From Bacteroidota bacterium (GTDB taxonomy: Bacteria; Bacteroidota; Bacteroidia; Bacteroidales; F082), in NCBI GenBank assembly GCA_016715945.1, contig JADJXJ010000003.1, forward strand, positions 248,001 through 312,000: DNA of 64,000 bases. Reading direction: 5' to 3'. Shown piece after piece: positions 28,153 to 36,248 of the stretch. A program made the position numbers and the translations under genes. The notes beneath the pieces are model-generated. The model saw only the letters and a list, made by a program, of their open reading frames with translations, was not told where the DNA came from and did not search any database. The stretch's first letter is position 1. Every line of letters begins with the position of its first letter.

Positions 28153-29469
28153 ATGCTCAAGCAAATTCTGTTTGGAATATCGCTGCTTGTCACACTGGGT
28201 GTTTTTGCCTACACCATGCGGCAGTTGTTTTATAATTTTCGTTTTACAAAGCCCAAAAAGCTCACCGACTTTGGTCAGAGGCTGCTGGTCACCTTTAAGG
28301 TGGCCATTCTGCAAAGCAAGATCATGCGCTTTCCTTTTGCCGGCGTTTTACATGCGCTGGTTTTCTGGGGATTTATCGTGATTTTGTTTGGCAGCATCGA
28401 GATGGTGTTCGACGGGCTGGCAGGCACCGAGCGGATGTTTTCGTTTCTGGGCGGGTTTTACGATTTTCTCACCGGAGCGGGAGATGTTTTTGCCTTTATC
28501 ATACTGATTAGCATTCTCATCTTTCTGGCCCGCAGGTTGTTTTTCAGGGTTCAGCGTTTTTACGGGGTCGAAATGAAGCCGGTTTCCAAAGCCGATGCCA
28601 ATCTTGCCCTGAGTTTTATTCTGCTCCTGATGGTGAGCCTGCTTGGAATGAATACTTTTTATCTGCTTGATGCCTCTGCGGCAGGTCGTCCGCTTGTCGG
28701 CAACTATCCTGTGAGCGAACGGATTGCAACATTGTTTCAGGGCATGAGTCCGGAACAGCTGCATTTCTGGCACGAGTTCAACTGGTGGTTTCATATCCTC
28801 TTGATTTTTGTGTTTGCCAATGTGCTGCCCTATTCCAAGCATTTTCATGTGTTCATGTCGGTGCCCAATGTGTTTGTGAGCCGTATTGAGCCTTTGGGTG
28901 TGGTTGACAATATGGACAGCATTACCCGCGAGGTGAAGCTCATGCTCGATCCCTCGCTGGCTGCCGATGCTCCGGCTGATGCGCCTCCTTCGCGTTTTGG
29001 AGTGGCTGACGCAGAGGATGTGACATGGGTCAACTACATGAACGCCCTCTCGTGCACCGAGTGCGGCCGATGCACAGCAGTTTGTCCGGCCAATATCACC
29101 GGAAAACTGCTCTCGCCCCGCAAGATCATGATGGATTTGCGGGCAAGAATGAAAGAAAAAGGCCCCGGACTGGCAAAGAACGGATTGCAGTACGACGATG
29201 GCAAGGCATTGATTGGCAGCTATATCAGCGAAGAAGAACTCTGGGCCTGCACCATGTGCAATGCCTGTGCTATGGAATGTCCGGTCAATATTCACCAGCC
29301 CTCGCTGATCCTCGATATGCGCCGGTACCTGGTGCTCGAAAAGTCGGCAGCCCCCGGCGGACTCAACGCCGCTTTCACCAATATTGAAAACAACGGGGCG
29401 CCCTGGCAGTTTTCGCCTTACGACAGGTTGAAATGGGCCGAAGACCTCAGTATGAACAACATTGACTAA
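28153..29469 (+). CDS. Membrane-bound Fe-S electron-transfer protein (NarI-like helices plus two [4Fe-4S] motifs, HdrE/HdrC-like)
   Basis: A 438-residue protein. Residues 1-235 form about five membrane helices in the style of NarI/DsrM cytochrome b subunits, with candidate haem-ligand histidines in GVLHALVFWGF and FWHEFNWWFHILL. The C-terminal cytoplasmic part has two ferredoxin motifs, CTECGRCTAVCP (Cys301, 304, 307, 311) and CTMCNACAMECP (Cys366, 369, 372, 376). Both give standard [4Fe-4S] ligand sets. Together with the next gene it resembles the HdrDE/DsrMK/TmcC class, which moves electrons between the quinone pool and cytoplasmic redox partners. The next gene starts 19 bases later, so the two form an operon. 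The redox partner is not identified here. Confidence 0.88.
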   Translation: MLKQILFGISLLVTLGVFAYTMRQLFYNFRFTKPKKLTDFGQRLLVTFKVAILQSKIMRFPFAGVLHALVFWGFIVILFGSIEMVFDGLAGTERMFSFLGGFYDFLTGAGDVFAFIILISILIFLARRLFFRVQRFYGVEMKPVSKADANLALSFILLLMVSLLGMNTFYLLDASAAGRPLVGNYPVSERIATLFQGMSPEQLHFWHEFNWWFHILLIFVFANVLPYSKHFHVFMSVPNVFVSRIEPLGVVDNMDSITREVKLMLDPSLAADAPADAPPSRFGVADAEDVTWVNYMNALSCTECGRCTAVCPANITGKLLSPRKIMMDLRARMKEKGPGLAKNGLQYDDGKALIGSYISEEELWACTMCNACAMECPVNIHQPSLILDMRRYLVLEKSAAPGGLNAAFTNIENNGAPWQFSPYDRLKWAEDLSMNNID

Positions 29470-29488
29470 CAAAGAAAACGAAGCCGAC

Positions 29489-30286
29489 ATGGACAACAAG
29501 ATCAACATAAAGGTGCCTGTGATGGCCGAAGTAGTTTCAGCAGGGCACCAGCCTGAATGGCTCTTCTGGGTAGGATCGGCCGGAGCATTCGACGATCGTT
29601 ACCGCAAGGTGACACGCGAATTTGTCAAACTGCTTACTTACCTGAAGGTGGATTATGCCGTGCTGGGAACAGAAGAAAGCGACAGCGGCGATGTGGCCCG
29701 GCGTGCAGGCAACGAGATGCTTTTTCAGATGCAGGCACTCACCAACATACAGCTGCTCAATGGCTATGGGGTGAAAAAGATTGTGACCTGCTGCCCGCAC
29801 GACTACAACACGCTCAAACACGAGTATCCGGTGCTTGGGGGCAAGTACGAAGTGTGGCATCACAGCCAGTTCCTGCAGAAATTTATTGACGAGGGTCGCA
29901 TCAAAGTTAAAAGCACCCCATTTGAGGGCAAGACCATCGTTTTTCATGATCCGTGCTATCTCGGAAGGGCCAACAACGAATACGAAGCGCCCCGGGCGGT
30001 GCTCGACATCCTGCCGGTGGCTAAAGTAGAGATGAAGCGCAACCGCAGCAAAGCCTTATGTTGTGGAGCAGGCGGAGGGCAGATGTTTAAAGAAGCTGAG
30101 AAGGGTCACAAGGAAGTCTTCATCGAGCGCACGGAGGAGGCGATAGCCACCGGAGCCGATATCATTGCCACGGCCTGCCCTTTCTGCATGGTGATGATGA
30201 GCGACGGCATCAAATACAAAAATCAGGAAGAGCGGATGAAGAATTACGACATTGCCGAGTTGCTTAGCCTGAGCCTGGGGCTTTAA
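29489..30286 (+). CDS. CCG-domain Fe-S protein (HdrB-like subunit)
   Basis: A 265-residue cytoplasmic protein from ATG 29489 (MDNKINIKVPVMAE). It carries the two cysteine-rich CCG-type half motifs of HdrB/HdrD, GlpC and LutA: Cys101-Cys102 (TCCPHDYN), Cys156 (HDPCYLGR), Cys191-Cys192 (LCCGAGGGQM) and Cys230/Cys233 (ACPFCMVM). In HdrB such motifs bind a non-cubane [4Fe-4S] cluster at the active site. It is translated just after the membrane Fe-S protein and would be its catalytic or electron-exchange subunit. The physiological substrate (heterodisulfide, lactate, Etf or other) cannot be read from the sequence. Confidence 0.9.
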   Translation: MDNKINIKVPVMAEVVSAGHQPEWLFWVGSAGAFDDRYRKVTREFVKLLTYLKVDYAVLGTEESDSGDVARRAGNEMLFQMQALTNIQLLNGYGVKKIVTCCPHDYNTLKHEYPVLGGKYEVWHHSQFLQKFIDEGRIKVKSTPFEGKTIVFHDPCYLGRANNEYEAPRAVLDILPVAKVEMKRNRSKALCCGAGGGQMFKEAEKGHKEVFIERTEEAIATGADIIATACPFCMVMMSDGIKYKNQEERMKNYDIAELLSLSLGL

Positions 30287-30302
30287 CTTATTTTATTGTA
30301 AA

Positions 30303-30854
30303 TCAGATGATAACCGTTTCGGAGGCAGCGTTATCATCTTTTTCATCTTCCTCCGGACGCAGGTTTTCGGGTATGTACTTTTCTGCCCCGGTGCGTTTGA
30401 GTACCAGTGGGGCAAAGGCTTCGATGCGCGGATAAAGCATTGAGCTTTGTCGCCTTTCTGACGGGATGAGGTGATCGGAAATCTTCAAAAAGTTGAGCAG
30501 CATGATTAGCAGGCTCAGGATCAGTGCGCCCTTGAGCAGGCCAAACAAAGCTCCGGTGAGACGATTGAAAAAGCCCAGCATCAGACTTTCGGTGAATTTT
30601 TCAATCAGTTTTCCTAATCCTATGATAAGCATCATCACCAGGATCAGGGTAACGATGAAGGCCAGAATGGAAAGAAATCGCCCGCCGATTCCCATAATTT
30701 CAGTCAGGAACTCGGCTGTGATGCCCGAGAAGTAGTAGGCAGCCACAAAGCCAAGCAACAAAGCAAGCAAGGAGGTCACCTCAGAGATGAGCCCGTTGCG
30801 GTAGCCACCTATTGCACTGAGGGCAAGCAAGATAAATATTATGGTGTCGATCAT
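30303..30854 (-). CDS. CvpA-family membrane protein
   Basis: A 183-residue protein with four predicted membrane helices (residues about 1-125) and the CvpA signature GYRNGLISEVTSLLALLLGFVAAYYF, split here by ordinary residues, then FFNRLTGALFGLLKGALIL. The C-terminal 50 residues are soluble and acidic. CvpA was named for colicin V production in E. coli and its general role is envelope-related but poorly defined. It lies 7 bases downstream of the MlaF-like ATPase gene and is probably cotranscribed with the lipid-transport pair. Confidence 0.88.
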   Translation of the reverse strand: MIDTIIFILLALSAIGGYRNGLISEVTSLLALLLGFVAAYYFSGITAEFLTEIMGIGGRFLSILAFIVTLILVMMLIIGLGKLIEKFTESLMLGFFNRLTGALFGLLKGALILSLLIMLLNFLKISDHLIPSERRQSSMLYPRIEAFAPLVLKRTGAEKYIPENLRPEEDEKDDNAASETVII

Positions 30855-30861
30855 GGAACCG

Positions 30862-31605
30862 TCATTTTAAGCGCCGTGTCAATTCAGTACTAAAGACAAA
30901 CTCATTCAGCTCAGGGTTGCTTGTGTGCAAAATGCTGTTTTTGTCGCCCGTCCACCACAGCTCGCCTTTGTAAAGGAAGTTGATGCGCTGACCGATCTGC
31001 AGCACCGAGTTCATGTCGTGTGTGTTGATAACGGTGGTGATGTTGTATTCTTCTGTAATCTCGCTGATGAGGTGGTCGATGATTTCGGCCGTCTTTGGGT
31101 CAAGGCCCGAGTTGGGTTCGTCGCAGAACAGGTACTTCGGGTTGTTGGAGATGGCTCTGGCAATGGCCACCCTTTTCATCATTCCCCCACTGATTTCGGA
31201 AGGGTAGAGATGGTTGACGTTTACCAGGTTCACGCGGTTGAGGCAGAAGTTGACGCGTTCGCGTTTTTCCTCAAGGCTCATGTTGGTAAACAAATTCAAT
31301 GGAAACATCACGTTTTCCTCCACCGTGAGCGAATCGAAGAGCGCCCCACCCTGAAAAAGCACCCCCATTTCCTTGCGGATTTCCCGTTTGCGTTTTTCGC
31401 GTAGCGACGAAAAAGGACGCTCGTTGAAGGTGATCTCGCCTTCATCGGGTTCGATGAGGCCGATGCAGCATTTCATCAGCACTGTCTTGCCCGAGCCGCT
31501 TTGACCAATGATAAGATTGGTTTTGCCCTGTTCGAAAGAGGTGCTGATTTTTTTGAGCACCACCTTTTCACCAAAGGCTTTGCTCACTTTGTTGATTTCG
31601 ATCAT
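30862..31605 (-). CDS. ABC transporter ATPase, MlaF-type
   Basis: A 247-residue ATPase with Walker A GQSGSGKTVLMKC (residues about 34-46), Q-loop LFQGGALFDSLTV, signature YPSEISGGMMKRVAIARA, Walker B YLFCDEPNSGLDP and H-loop INTHDM. GGALFDSLTVEENV and the EISGGM signature are characteristic of MlaF/Ttg2A ATPases that drive phospholipid transport between membranes. Its ATG overlaps the stop of the MlaE-like permease gene by four bases (ATGA), giving translational coupling. No MlaD-type substrate-binding gene is adjacent; it may be elsewhere. Confidence 0.95.
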   Translation of the reverse strand: MIEINKVSKAFGEKVVLKKISTSFEQGKTNLIIGQSGSGKTVLMKCCIGLIEPDEGEITFNERPFSSLREKRKREIRKEMGVLFQGGALFDSLTVEENVMFPLNLFTNMSLEEKRERVNFCLNRVNLVNVNHLYPSEISGGMMKRVAIARAISNNPKYLFCDEPNSGLDPKTAEIIDHLISEITEEYNITTVINTHDMNSVLQIGQRINFLYKGELWWTGDKNSILHTSNPELNEFVFSTELTRRLK

Positions 31606-32351
31606 ACCAGCAGGAGTTGGGTGAGCAACAAGTCGAAACCAATGATAAGCACACTGCTGATAACCACGGCACGAGTGCTGTTGCGGCCCACTTCGACCGA
31701 GCCGCCTTTTACGGTATAACCCAGAAAACCGGATACGGAAGTGATGATGAAAGCAAAAACGAGGGTCTTGATGAAGGCATAGGTAACCGTGAAAGGCTCA
31801 AACCAGCCGCGGAGACCTTCCACGTAGTCCACCGAGCTGACCAGCCCGGTAACCACACATGCGGCCCAGCCGCCCCATATGCCCACAGCCATGCTGAAAG
31901 TGATGAGCACCGGGTTGAAAAGCATGCTGGCGGTGATCTTTGGAAGAATCAGAAAGTTGGCCGGATTCACACCCATCACCCTGAGGGCATCGATTTGTTC
32001 GGTCACTCGCATGGTCCCTATTTCCGAAGCAATGCGCGACCCGACTTTGCCCGCAAGGATAATACTGATGATGGTGGGCGAAAACTCGAGCACCATCAGC
32101 TGGCGTGTGGTGTAGCCAACCATACTCAGCGGGATGAAAGGCGAGTCGATGTTGTAGGCTGTTTGCAATGCCACGATAGCCCCGGTGAATACTGACATAA
32201 GAACCACCAAACCAATCGAATCGACCCCCAGGCCGATGATCTCGACCAGCAACTGACGTCGGAAAACCGGTCCCTTGTCCGGACGCTTGAAGGTTTCGAA
32301 CATCAGCAGCACATATTCCCCAATGGTTTGTAATGTTCCCGTAATCAACAT
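31602..32351 (-). CDS. MlaE-family ABC transporter permease
   Basis: A 249-residue inner-membrane permease of the MlaE/YrbE/Ttg2B family. Visible signatures are GAIVALQTAYNI, EFSPTIISIILAGKVGSRIASEIGTM (the conserved cytoplasmic coupling segment, quoted in part), TEQIDALRVMGVNP and GFLGYTVKGGSVEVGRNST near the C-terminus. With the ATPase encoded directly downstream it forms the core of a phospholipid or hydrophobic-compound transporter maintaining the outer membrane. It is the first gene of the permease-ATPase-cvpA unit. Confidence 0.95.
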   Translation of the reverse strand: MLITGTLQTIGEYVLLMFETFKRPDKGPVFRRQLLVEIIGLGVDSIGLVVLMSVFTGAIVALQTAYNIDSPFIPLSMVGYTTRQLMVLEFSPTIISIILAGKVGSRIASEIGTMRVTEQIDALRVMGVNPANFLILPKITASMLFNPVLITFSMAVGIWGGWAACVVTGLVSSVDYVEGLRGWFEPFTVTYAFIKTLVFAFIITSVSGFLGYTVKGGSVEVGRNSTRAVVISSVLIIGFDLLLTQLLLV

Positions 32352-32452
32352 GCGGTAAAATTACAACAATAAACACGTGTATAGTAGCCTTGTTTCATGC
32401 AAAAGATTTCTGAAAACTCCTGCCGTGTTTCATGCAATAACCGGCATTGTCT

Positions 32453-32460
32453 TATGTTTG
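32453..32460 (+). promoter_or_regulatory. -7 promoter element upstream of the small lipoprotein
   Basis: TATGTTTG matches TAnnTTTG exactly. It overlaps an in-frame ATG at 32454, so that ATG is unlikely to be the translation start, because transcription would begin after it. Confidence 0.5.
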
Positions 32461-32480
32461 TTTCGCAAAATTCTATTGAA

Positions 32481-32648
32481 TTGAAATTTAAGAAGTTATT
32501 CATAATCAGCATCCTTTTTATTCTGCCTGCACTCACTTCCTGCCGAACTAAGGTTTATCTGCCCGGGGGTAAGCCCCACAAAGGCGATTGCGATTGCCGC
32601 AGCTGGGTGCACCGTTCTGAAATTCCCGACCATGCCCGACAGTCTTAA
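32481..32648 (+). CDS. Very small lipoprotein (55 residues)
   Basis: Translation from TTG 32481 gives a basic start (KFKK), a hydrophobic stretch (LFIISILFILPALTSC) with a lipobox and Cys about residue 20, and a Gly/Cys-rich tail including KGDCDCRSW. The TTG start is chosen because the upstream ATG at 32454 lies within a -7 element; starting at that ATG would add nine residues before the basic segment. The stop overlaps the start of the SprT-like gene by 17 bases, which points to coexpression. The function is unknown. It may be a member of a small-lipoprotein family, but this was not checked. Confidence 0.6.
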   Translation: MKFKKLFIISILFILPALTSCRTKVYLPGGKPHKGDCDCRSWVHRSEIPDHARQS

Positions 32649-33282
32649 AACACTTGAAAAGTACCTGCCGGATGACACAGCAAACAATGTGCTGCACATG
32701 CTCCTCACGGGTGGTGTGAAGTTTGTCATCAGCCGCGAACGCAAAACCAGGCTGGGTGTTTACCGCCCCGCCACACGTAATTTGCCTCACCGGATATCGG
32801 TAAACCACAACCTAAACAAGTATGAGTTTCTGTTCACTTTTCTTCACGAGTATGCACATTATCAGACATATATACGATACGGAAGGCGACACAAACCCCA
32901 TGGCCCTGAATGGCGCGCAGCATTTCGTGAGCTGGTGATGCCTTTTTTGACGCGAAAAGTCTTTCCGCCCGACCTCGAACAGGGCATCATGGAGCACTTT
33001 TCCAAACCCGGCATCACCGACTGCAGCGACAGACAATTGCGTGAACTCTTCGGGCGTTACGACCCCGACTGCGGCAAGCCTGTGAAAAGTTTATATCCTA
33101 CCGTGGATATGTTGCCGTTGAACAGCCGCTTTGCTTTGCCCGACGGCAGGCAGTTTATCAAGCTGAAGCTCCGGCGAACGCGTTACACCTGCCTGTGCTG
33201 CGACGACAATCGCCTCTACATTTTCGGGCCAAAAGTGCAGGTGATTCTGGTTTCTGAGCCAGAGCATGCTGCGAACCGCTAA
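32632..33282 (+). CDS. SprT-like zinc metallopeptidase-fold protein
   Basis: A 216-residue protein with an SprT-like domain. The zinc-binding motif HEYAH (His72, Glu73, His76) sits in FTFLHEYAHYQTYIRYG, preceded by RISVNHNLNKYEFLFT. A second feature is YTCLCCDDNRLYI near the C-terminus, where SprT-family proteins often carry a zinc-ribbon-like segment. The eukaryotic relative Spartan cleaves DNA-protein crosslinks; bacterial SprT-like proteins are mostly uncharacterised. No signal peptide is present. It overlaps the small lipoprotein gene upstream by 17 bases. Confidence 0.88.
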   Translation: MPDSLKTLEKYLPDDTANNVLHMLLTGGVKFVISRERKTRLGVYRPATRNLPHRISVNHNLNKYEFLFTFLHEYAHYQTYIRYGRRHKPHGPEWRAAFRELVMPFLTRKVFPPDLEQGIMEHFSKPGITDCSDRQLRELFGRYDPDCGKPVKSLYPTVDMLPLNSRFALPDGRQFIKLKLRRTRYTCLCCDDNRLYIFGPKVQVILVSEPEHAANR

Positions 33283-33320
33283 GCAAGCCGTCGTAGGTTC
33301 AGGCTTTTTTCATCCGGGTA

Positions 33321-33350
33321 TTGTTTTTCAATCCCGACGCACTAACTTTG
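33321..33350 (+). promoter_or_regulatory. Promoter of the mannose-1-phosphate guanylyltransferase gene
   Basis: TTG at 33321-33323 and TAACTTTG at 33343-33350 are 19 bases apart, an excellent Bacteroidota promoter match. The start codon at 33373 lies 22 bases further on, leaving a short leader. Confidence 0.7.
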
Positions 33351-33372
33351 CTAATCAAGCAAAAGCAAAACA

Positions 33373-34470
33373 ATGAGCCCAAACAGCAATTATTACTGCG
33401 TAATCATGGCCGGTGGCATAGGTGCCCGATTCTGGCCCATGAGCAAAACCTCGCGTCCCAAGCAGTTCATTGATATTATGGGAACAGGCAAGACGTTGAT
33501 TCAGATGACTTTTGACAGGTTTTTTTCGCTTTGTCCCGCTGAAAATATTTACATTGTCACCAACGAAATTTACCGCGACCTTGTGCTCGAACAGCTTCCG
33601 GCCATACGTCCGGAACAGGTGCTGTGCGAGCCGAGCCGGCGCAATACGGCACCTTGCATTGCCTATGCCAACCACGTGATCATGCAACGCAACCCGGATG
33701 CAGTCATAGTGGTGGCGCCCAGCGACCATATCATCCTCAACGAGAAGGAATTTGTCGACGACCTGTCCGATGCCATGAAGGTGGCTTCCGAACACGACTG
33801 GCTGCTTACCCTGGGCATCAGGCCAAGTCGCCCGGATACTGGTTATGGATATATACAGTATTTTGAAGATGAGGTGCTTAGCGAGGTGCCTAAGCTGCGC
33901 AAGGTGAAAACATTCACCGAAAAGCCCAACTACGATCTTGCCGTTTCTTTCCTCGAAAGTGGCGATTTTCTGTGGAATGCCGGCATCTTTATCTGGTCGC
34001 TGAAAAACATTAACCGTGCCTTCGATGCCTATTTGCCCGAGGTGAACGAGTTGTTTCGCGAAGGGCTGGGAAAATACGGTACGGAACAGGAGAAGGAGTT
34101 TATCCGTCAGACATATGCCGTATGCCGCAACATTTCCATTGACTACGGAGTGATGGAAAAGGCCACCAATGTGTATGTGATGGCCGTCAATTTTGGCTGG
34201 AGTGACCTGGGCACCTGGGGTTCGCTCTACGAAATCCGTTCCAAGGATGACAACATGAATGCGGTGGTGGGCAACAACGTCATGCTCTACGATTCGAAGG
34301 GTTGTATTGTGAACATGCCCAAAGACAAGCTCGTGGTGCTGCAGGGCCTCGAAGATTACATCGTGGTGGAAGACGACAATGCCTTATTGATCTGCCAGAA
34401 AAAAAACGAACAGATGATCCGCCAGTTTGTCAATGACATTATGGTTGACAAGGGCGAGCGCTTTATCTGA
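33373..34470 (+). CDS. manC: Mannose-1-phosphate guanylyltransferase
   Basis: A 365-residue cytoplasmic nucleotidyltransferase that makes GDP-mannose from mannose-1-phosphate and GTP for glycan and capsule synthesis. The N-terminal signature MAGGIGARFWPMSKTSRPKQ (residues about 12-31) holds the G-x-G-x-R nucleotide-binding loop and the catalytic Lys. Later motifs are APSDHIILNEKEF, KTFTEKPNY, FLWNAGIFIW and NFGWSDLGTWGSLYE, all standard for the GMP family. There is no fused phosphomannose isomerase domain, so it is the single-domain form. It has its own promoter and no sugar-pathway neighbours here, so it looks like a housekeeping copy. Confidence 0.96.
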   Translation: MSPNSNYYCVIMAGGIGARFWPMSKTSRPKQFIDIMGTGKTLIQMTFDRFFSLCPAENIYIVTNEIYRDLVLEQLPAIRPEQVLCEPSRRNTAPCIAYANHVIMQRNPDAVIVVAPSDHIILNEKEFVDDLSDAMKVASEHDWLLTLGIRPSRPDTGYGYIQYFEDEVLSEVPKLRKVKTFTEKPNYDLAVSFLESGDFLWNAGIFIWSLKNINRAFDAYLPEVNELFREGLGKYGTEQEKEFIRQTYAVCRNISIDYGVMEKATNVYVMAVNFGWSDLGTWGSLYEIRSKDDNMNAVVGNNVMLYDSKGCIVNMPKDKLVVLQGLEDYIVVEDDNALLICQKKNEQMIRQFVNDIMVDKGERFI

Positions 34471-34475
34471 GCATT

Positions 34476-35132
34476 TCAGACCTGCATCTCGGGTACGTAG
34501 TCCGGCACGATCAGTTTACCGGCTGTTTTCCGGACAATCTCCTCCACCTCCACGCCAGGAGCACGCTCCAGCAAAAGGAAGCCTTCCGCGGTAATTTCGA
34601 GCACGGCCAGGTCGGTGACAATTTTGCGCACGCAACGCACGCCCGTGAGCGGAAGGGTGCATTCCGGCAGCAATTTTGAATTTCCTTTCGGGTCGGTATG
34701 GGTCATGGCCACAATGATGTTTTTTGCAGAGGCTACCAGATCCATGGCGCCTCCCATGCCTTTGACCATTTTGCCCGGTATCTTCCAGCTGGCGATGTCT
34801 CCTTTTTCCGAAACTTCGAAGGCGCCCAGGACGGTGAGGTCGATATGTCCGCCACGGATCATGGCGAAACTGGTGGACGAGTCGAAAAATGCCGCCCCCT
34901 TGGTGTAGGTAATGGTTTGCTTGCCGGCGTTAATCAGGTCGGGGTCTTCTTCTCCTGGCAGGGGAAAAGGGCCAATGCCAAGCAAGCCGTTTTCCGACTG
35001 GAGCACCACTTCCATCCCTTCAGGAATGTAGTTGGCTACCAGGGTGGGAATGCCAATGCCCAGATTGACGTAATAACCGTCGCGCAGCTCCTGCGCAATG
35101 CGTTTTGCTATGCCGTTTTTATCGAGTGCCAT
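34476..35132 (-). CDS. scoB: 3-oxoacid CoA-transferase subunit B
   Basis: A 218-residue beta subunit of a class I CoA-transferase (succinyl-CoA:3-ketoacid or acetoacetate CoA-transferase). The catalytic glutamate is Glu47 in the SENG motif (LQSENGLLGIGPFP), which forms the glutamyl-CoA thioester. GGHIDLTVLGAFEVSEKGDIASW and GMGGAMDLVASAKN complete the signature. It pairs with the alpha subunit encoded five bases upstream. It would activate or release acetoacetate, fitting with the HMG-CoA-lyase-family genes found about 8 kb away. The exact donor/acceptor pair is not certain. Confidence 0.95.
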   Translation of the reverse strand: MALDKNGIAKRIAQELRDGYYVNLGIGIPTLVANYIPEGMEVVLQSENGLLGIGPFPLPGEEDPDLINAGKQTITYTKGAAFFDSSTSFAMIRGGHIDLTVLGAFEVSEKGDIASWKIPGKMVKGMGGAMDLVASAKNIIVAMTHTDPKGNSKLLPECTLPLTGVRCVRKIVTDLAVLEITAEGFLLLERAPGVEVEEIVRKTAGKLIVPDYVPEMQV

Positions 35133-35137
35133 AAAAG

Positions 35138-35833
35138 TTAAGCTTTGCGTGTGGTGACAAATTCGATGCGTTTTTCCAGATTGGTGGCCTGGAAGATGCG
35201 CTGGACAAAGATGCCTGGGGTGTGTATCTGGTTGGGGTCGAGCTCGCCGGCGGGCACCAGGTGTTCAACCTCGGCAATGGTTATTTTGCCGGCCATGGCC
35301 ATGGCATGGTTGAAGTTGTTGGCGGTGTGGCGGTAAATCAGGTTGCCGTGGGTGTCGCCCTTCCATGCCTTGACCAGTGCAAAATCGGCAGTGAGAGCAT
35401 GTTCGAGCAGATACATCTTTCCGTTGAACTCGCGTACTTCTTTGCCCTGTGCCACTTCGGTGCCAAAACCTGCCGGCACGTAGAATGCCGGGATGCCAGC
35501 ACCTCCCGCCCTGCATCGTTCGGCAAGGGTGCCCTGAGGGATAAGTTCCACTTCGAGCTCGCCGGCAAGCAACTGGCGCTCAAATTCCGCGTTTTCACCC
35601 ACATACGAGGAGATCATTTTACGGATCTGGCGGTTGCGAAGCAACAATCCCAGACCGAAATTGTCCACACCAGCATTGTTCGAAATACAGGTGAGCCCTT
35701 TTACGCCCATCTGCACCAGGGCCGAGATGCAGTTTTCAGGAATACCGCACAAGCCAAAGCCTCCAACCATCAAGGTCATATGGTCGGAAATTCCGGCCAG
35801 GGCAGACAAGGCATCGGGATATACTTTTTTCAT
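35138..35833 (-). CDS. scoA: 3-oxoacid CoA-transferase subunit A
   Basis: A 231-residue alpha subunit. The start at 35833 (MKKVYPDALSALAGI) is chosen because it matches the family N-terminus; longer in-frame extensions upstream look non-coding. Signatures include MVGGFGLCGIPENCI, the CoA-transferase glycine loop, then SNNAGVDNFGLGLLL and GAGIPAFYVPAGFGTEVA. It forms an alpha2-beta2 enzyme with the gene directly downstream (4-base gap). No clear -7 element was found upstream on the minus strand. Confidence 0.95.
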   Translation of the reverse strand: MKKVYPDALSALAGISDHMTLMVGGFGLCGIPENCISALVQMGVKGLTCISNNAGVDNFGLGLLLRNRQIRKMISSYVGENAEFERQLLAGELEVELIPQGTLAERCRAGGAGIPAFYVPAGFGTEVAQGKEVREFNGKMYLLEHALTADFALVKAWKGDTHGNLIYRHTANNFNHAMAMAGKITIAEVEHLVPAGELDPNQIHTPGIFVQRIFQATNLEKRIEFVTTRKA

Positions 35834-36024
35834 ACTTAAATCATCAGGTGATACATCAATAACAAAAGCGGAATGACGGGCCAAAGCCCACTCCACGAAG
35901 ATATATAATTTGCGCAATCGTGTGCGTGAATGCTTGCAGACATTTTTTGGCAATCGCCCGGGAATGGAATAGCTTGTTTTTGATAATCCATGAGCGATGC
36001 CTTTAATTCTGTGGTGCGGGTCAA

Positions 36025-36043
36025 TAATTTTGCATTAATTTTG
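36025..36043 (+). promoter_or_regulatory. Tandem -7 elements upstream of tRNA-Leu
   Basis: TAATTTTG occurs at 36025-36032 and again at 36036-36043, both exact matches to TAnnTTTG, 21-32 bases before the tRNA. The second copy is the likelier one for the tRNA. No good -33 TTG was found. Confidence 0.45.
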
Positions 36044-36063
36044 CACCGCTGTCGATCCTCACT

Positions 36064-36150
36064 GCCCGGATGGCGGAATTGGTAGACGCGCTGGTCTCAA
36101 AAACCAGTGAGATAACACTCGTGCCGGTTCGATCCCGGCTCCGGGTACCA
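36064..36150 (+). tRNA. tRNA-Leu (anticodon CAA), CCA encoded
   Basis: An 87-base class II tRNA. The acceptor arms GCCCGGA (36064-36070) and TCCGGGT (36140-36146) pair with one terminal G-U. The anticodon arm is CTGGT-CTCAAAA-ACCAG with anticodon CAA, reading UUG. A variable arm (TGAGATAACACTCG) and the T-arm with GGTTCGATCC follow. Discriminator A and an encoded terminal CCA (36148-36150) end the gene. A terminator follows immediately. Confidence 0.97.
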
Positions 36151-36152
36151 AA

Positions 36153-36182
36153 AAAGGCGCCAACAGGCGCCTTTCTTTTTTT
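36153..36182 (+). terminator. Terminator after tRNA-Leu
   Basis: AAAGGCGCC and GGCGCCTTT form a nine-pair stem with an ACA-centred loop, followed by C and seven Ts. Confidence 0.85.
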
Positions 36183-36248
36183 CCGGTATCCAGCCTTCTC
36201 TCCATAACAAAAGCCACATTGCGTACGTTTTCTCCACTAAAGCGAGAT

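Noticed and set aside
28348..29508. A 386-codon open frame on the minus strand
   Set aside because: It lies wholly antisense to the membrane Fe-S gene, whose motifs are convincing; its translation is rich in His/Gln/Lys without domains, a typical shadow frame.
36064..36182. tRNA-Leu as an integration site for a mobile island
   Set aside because: No duplicated tRNA 3' end, integrase or mobility gene was seen on either side.
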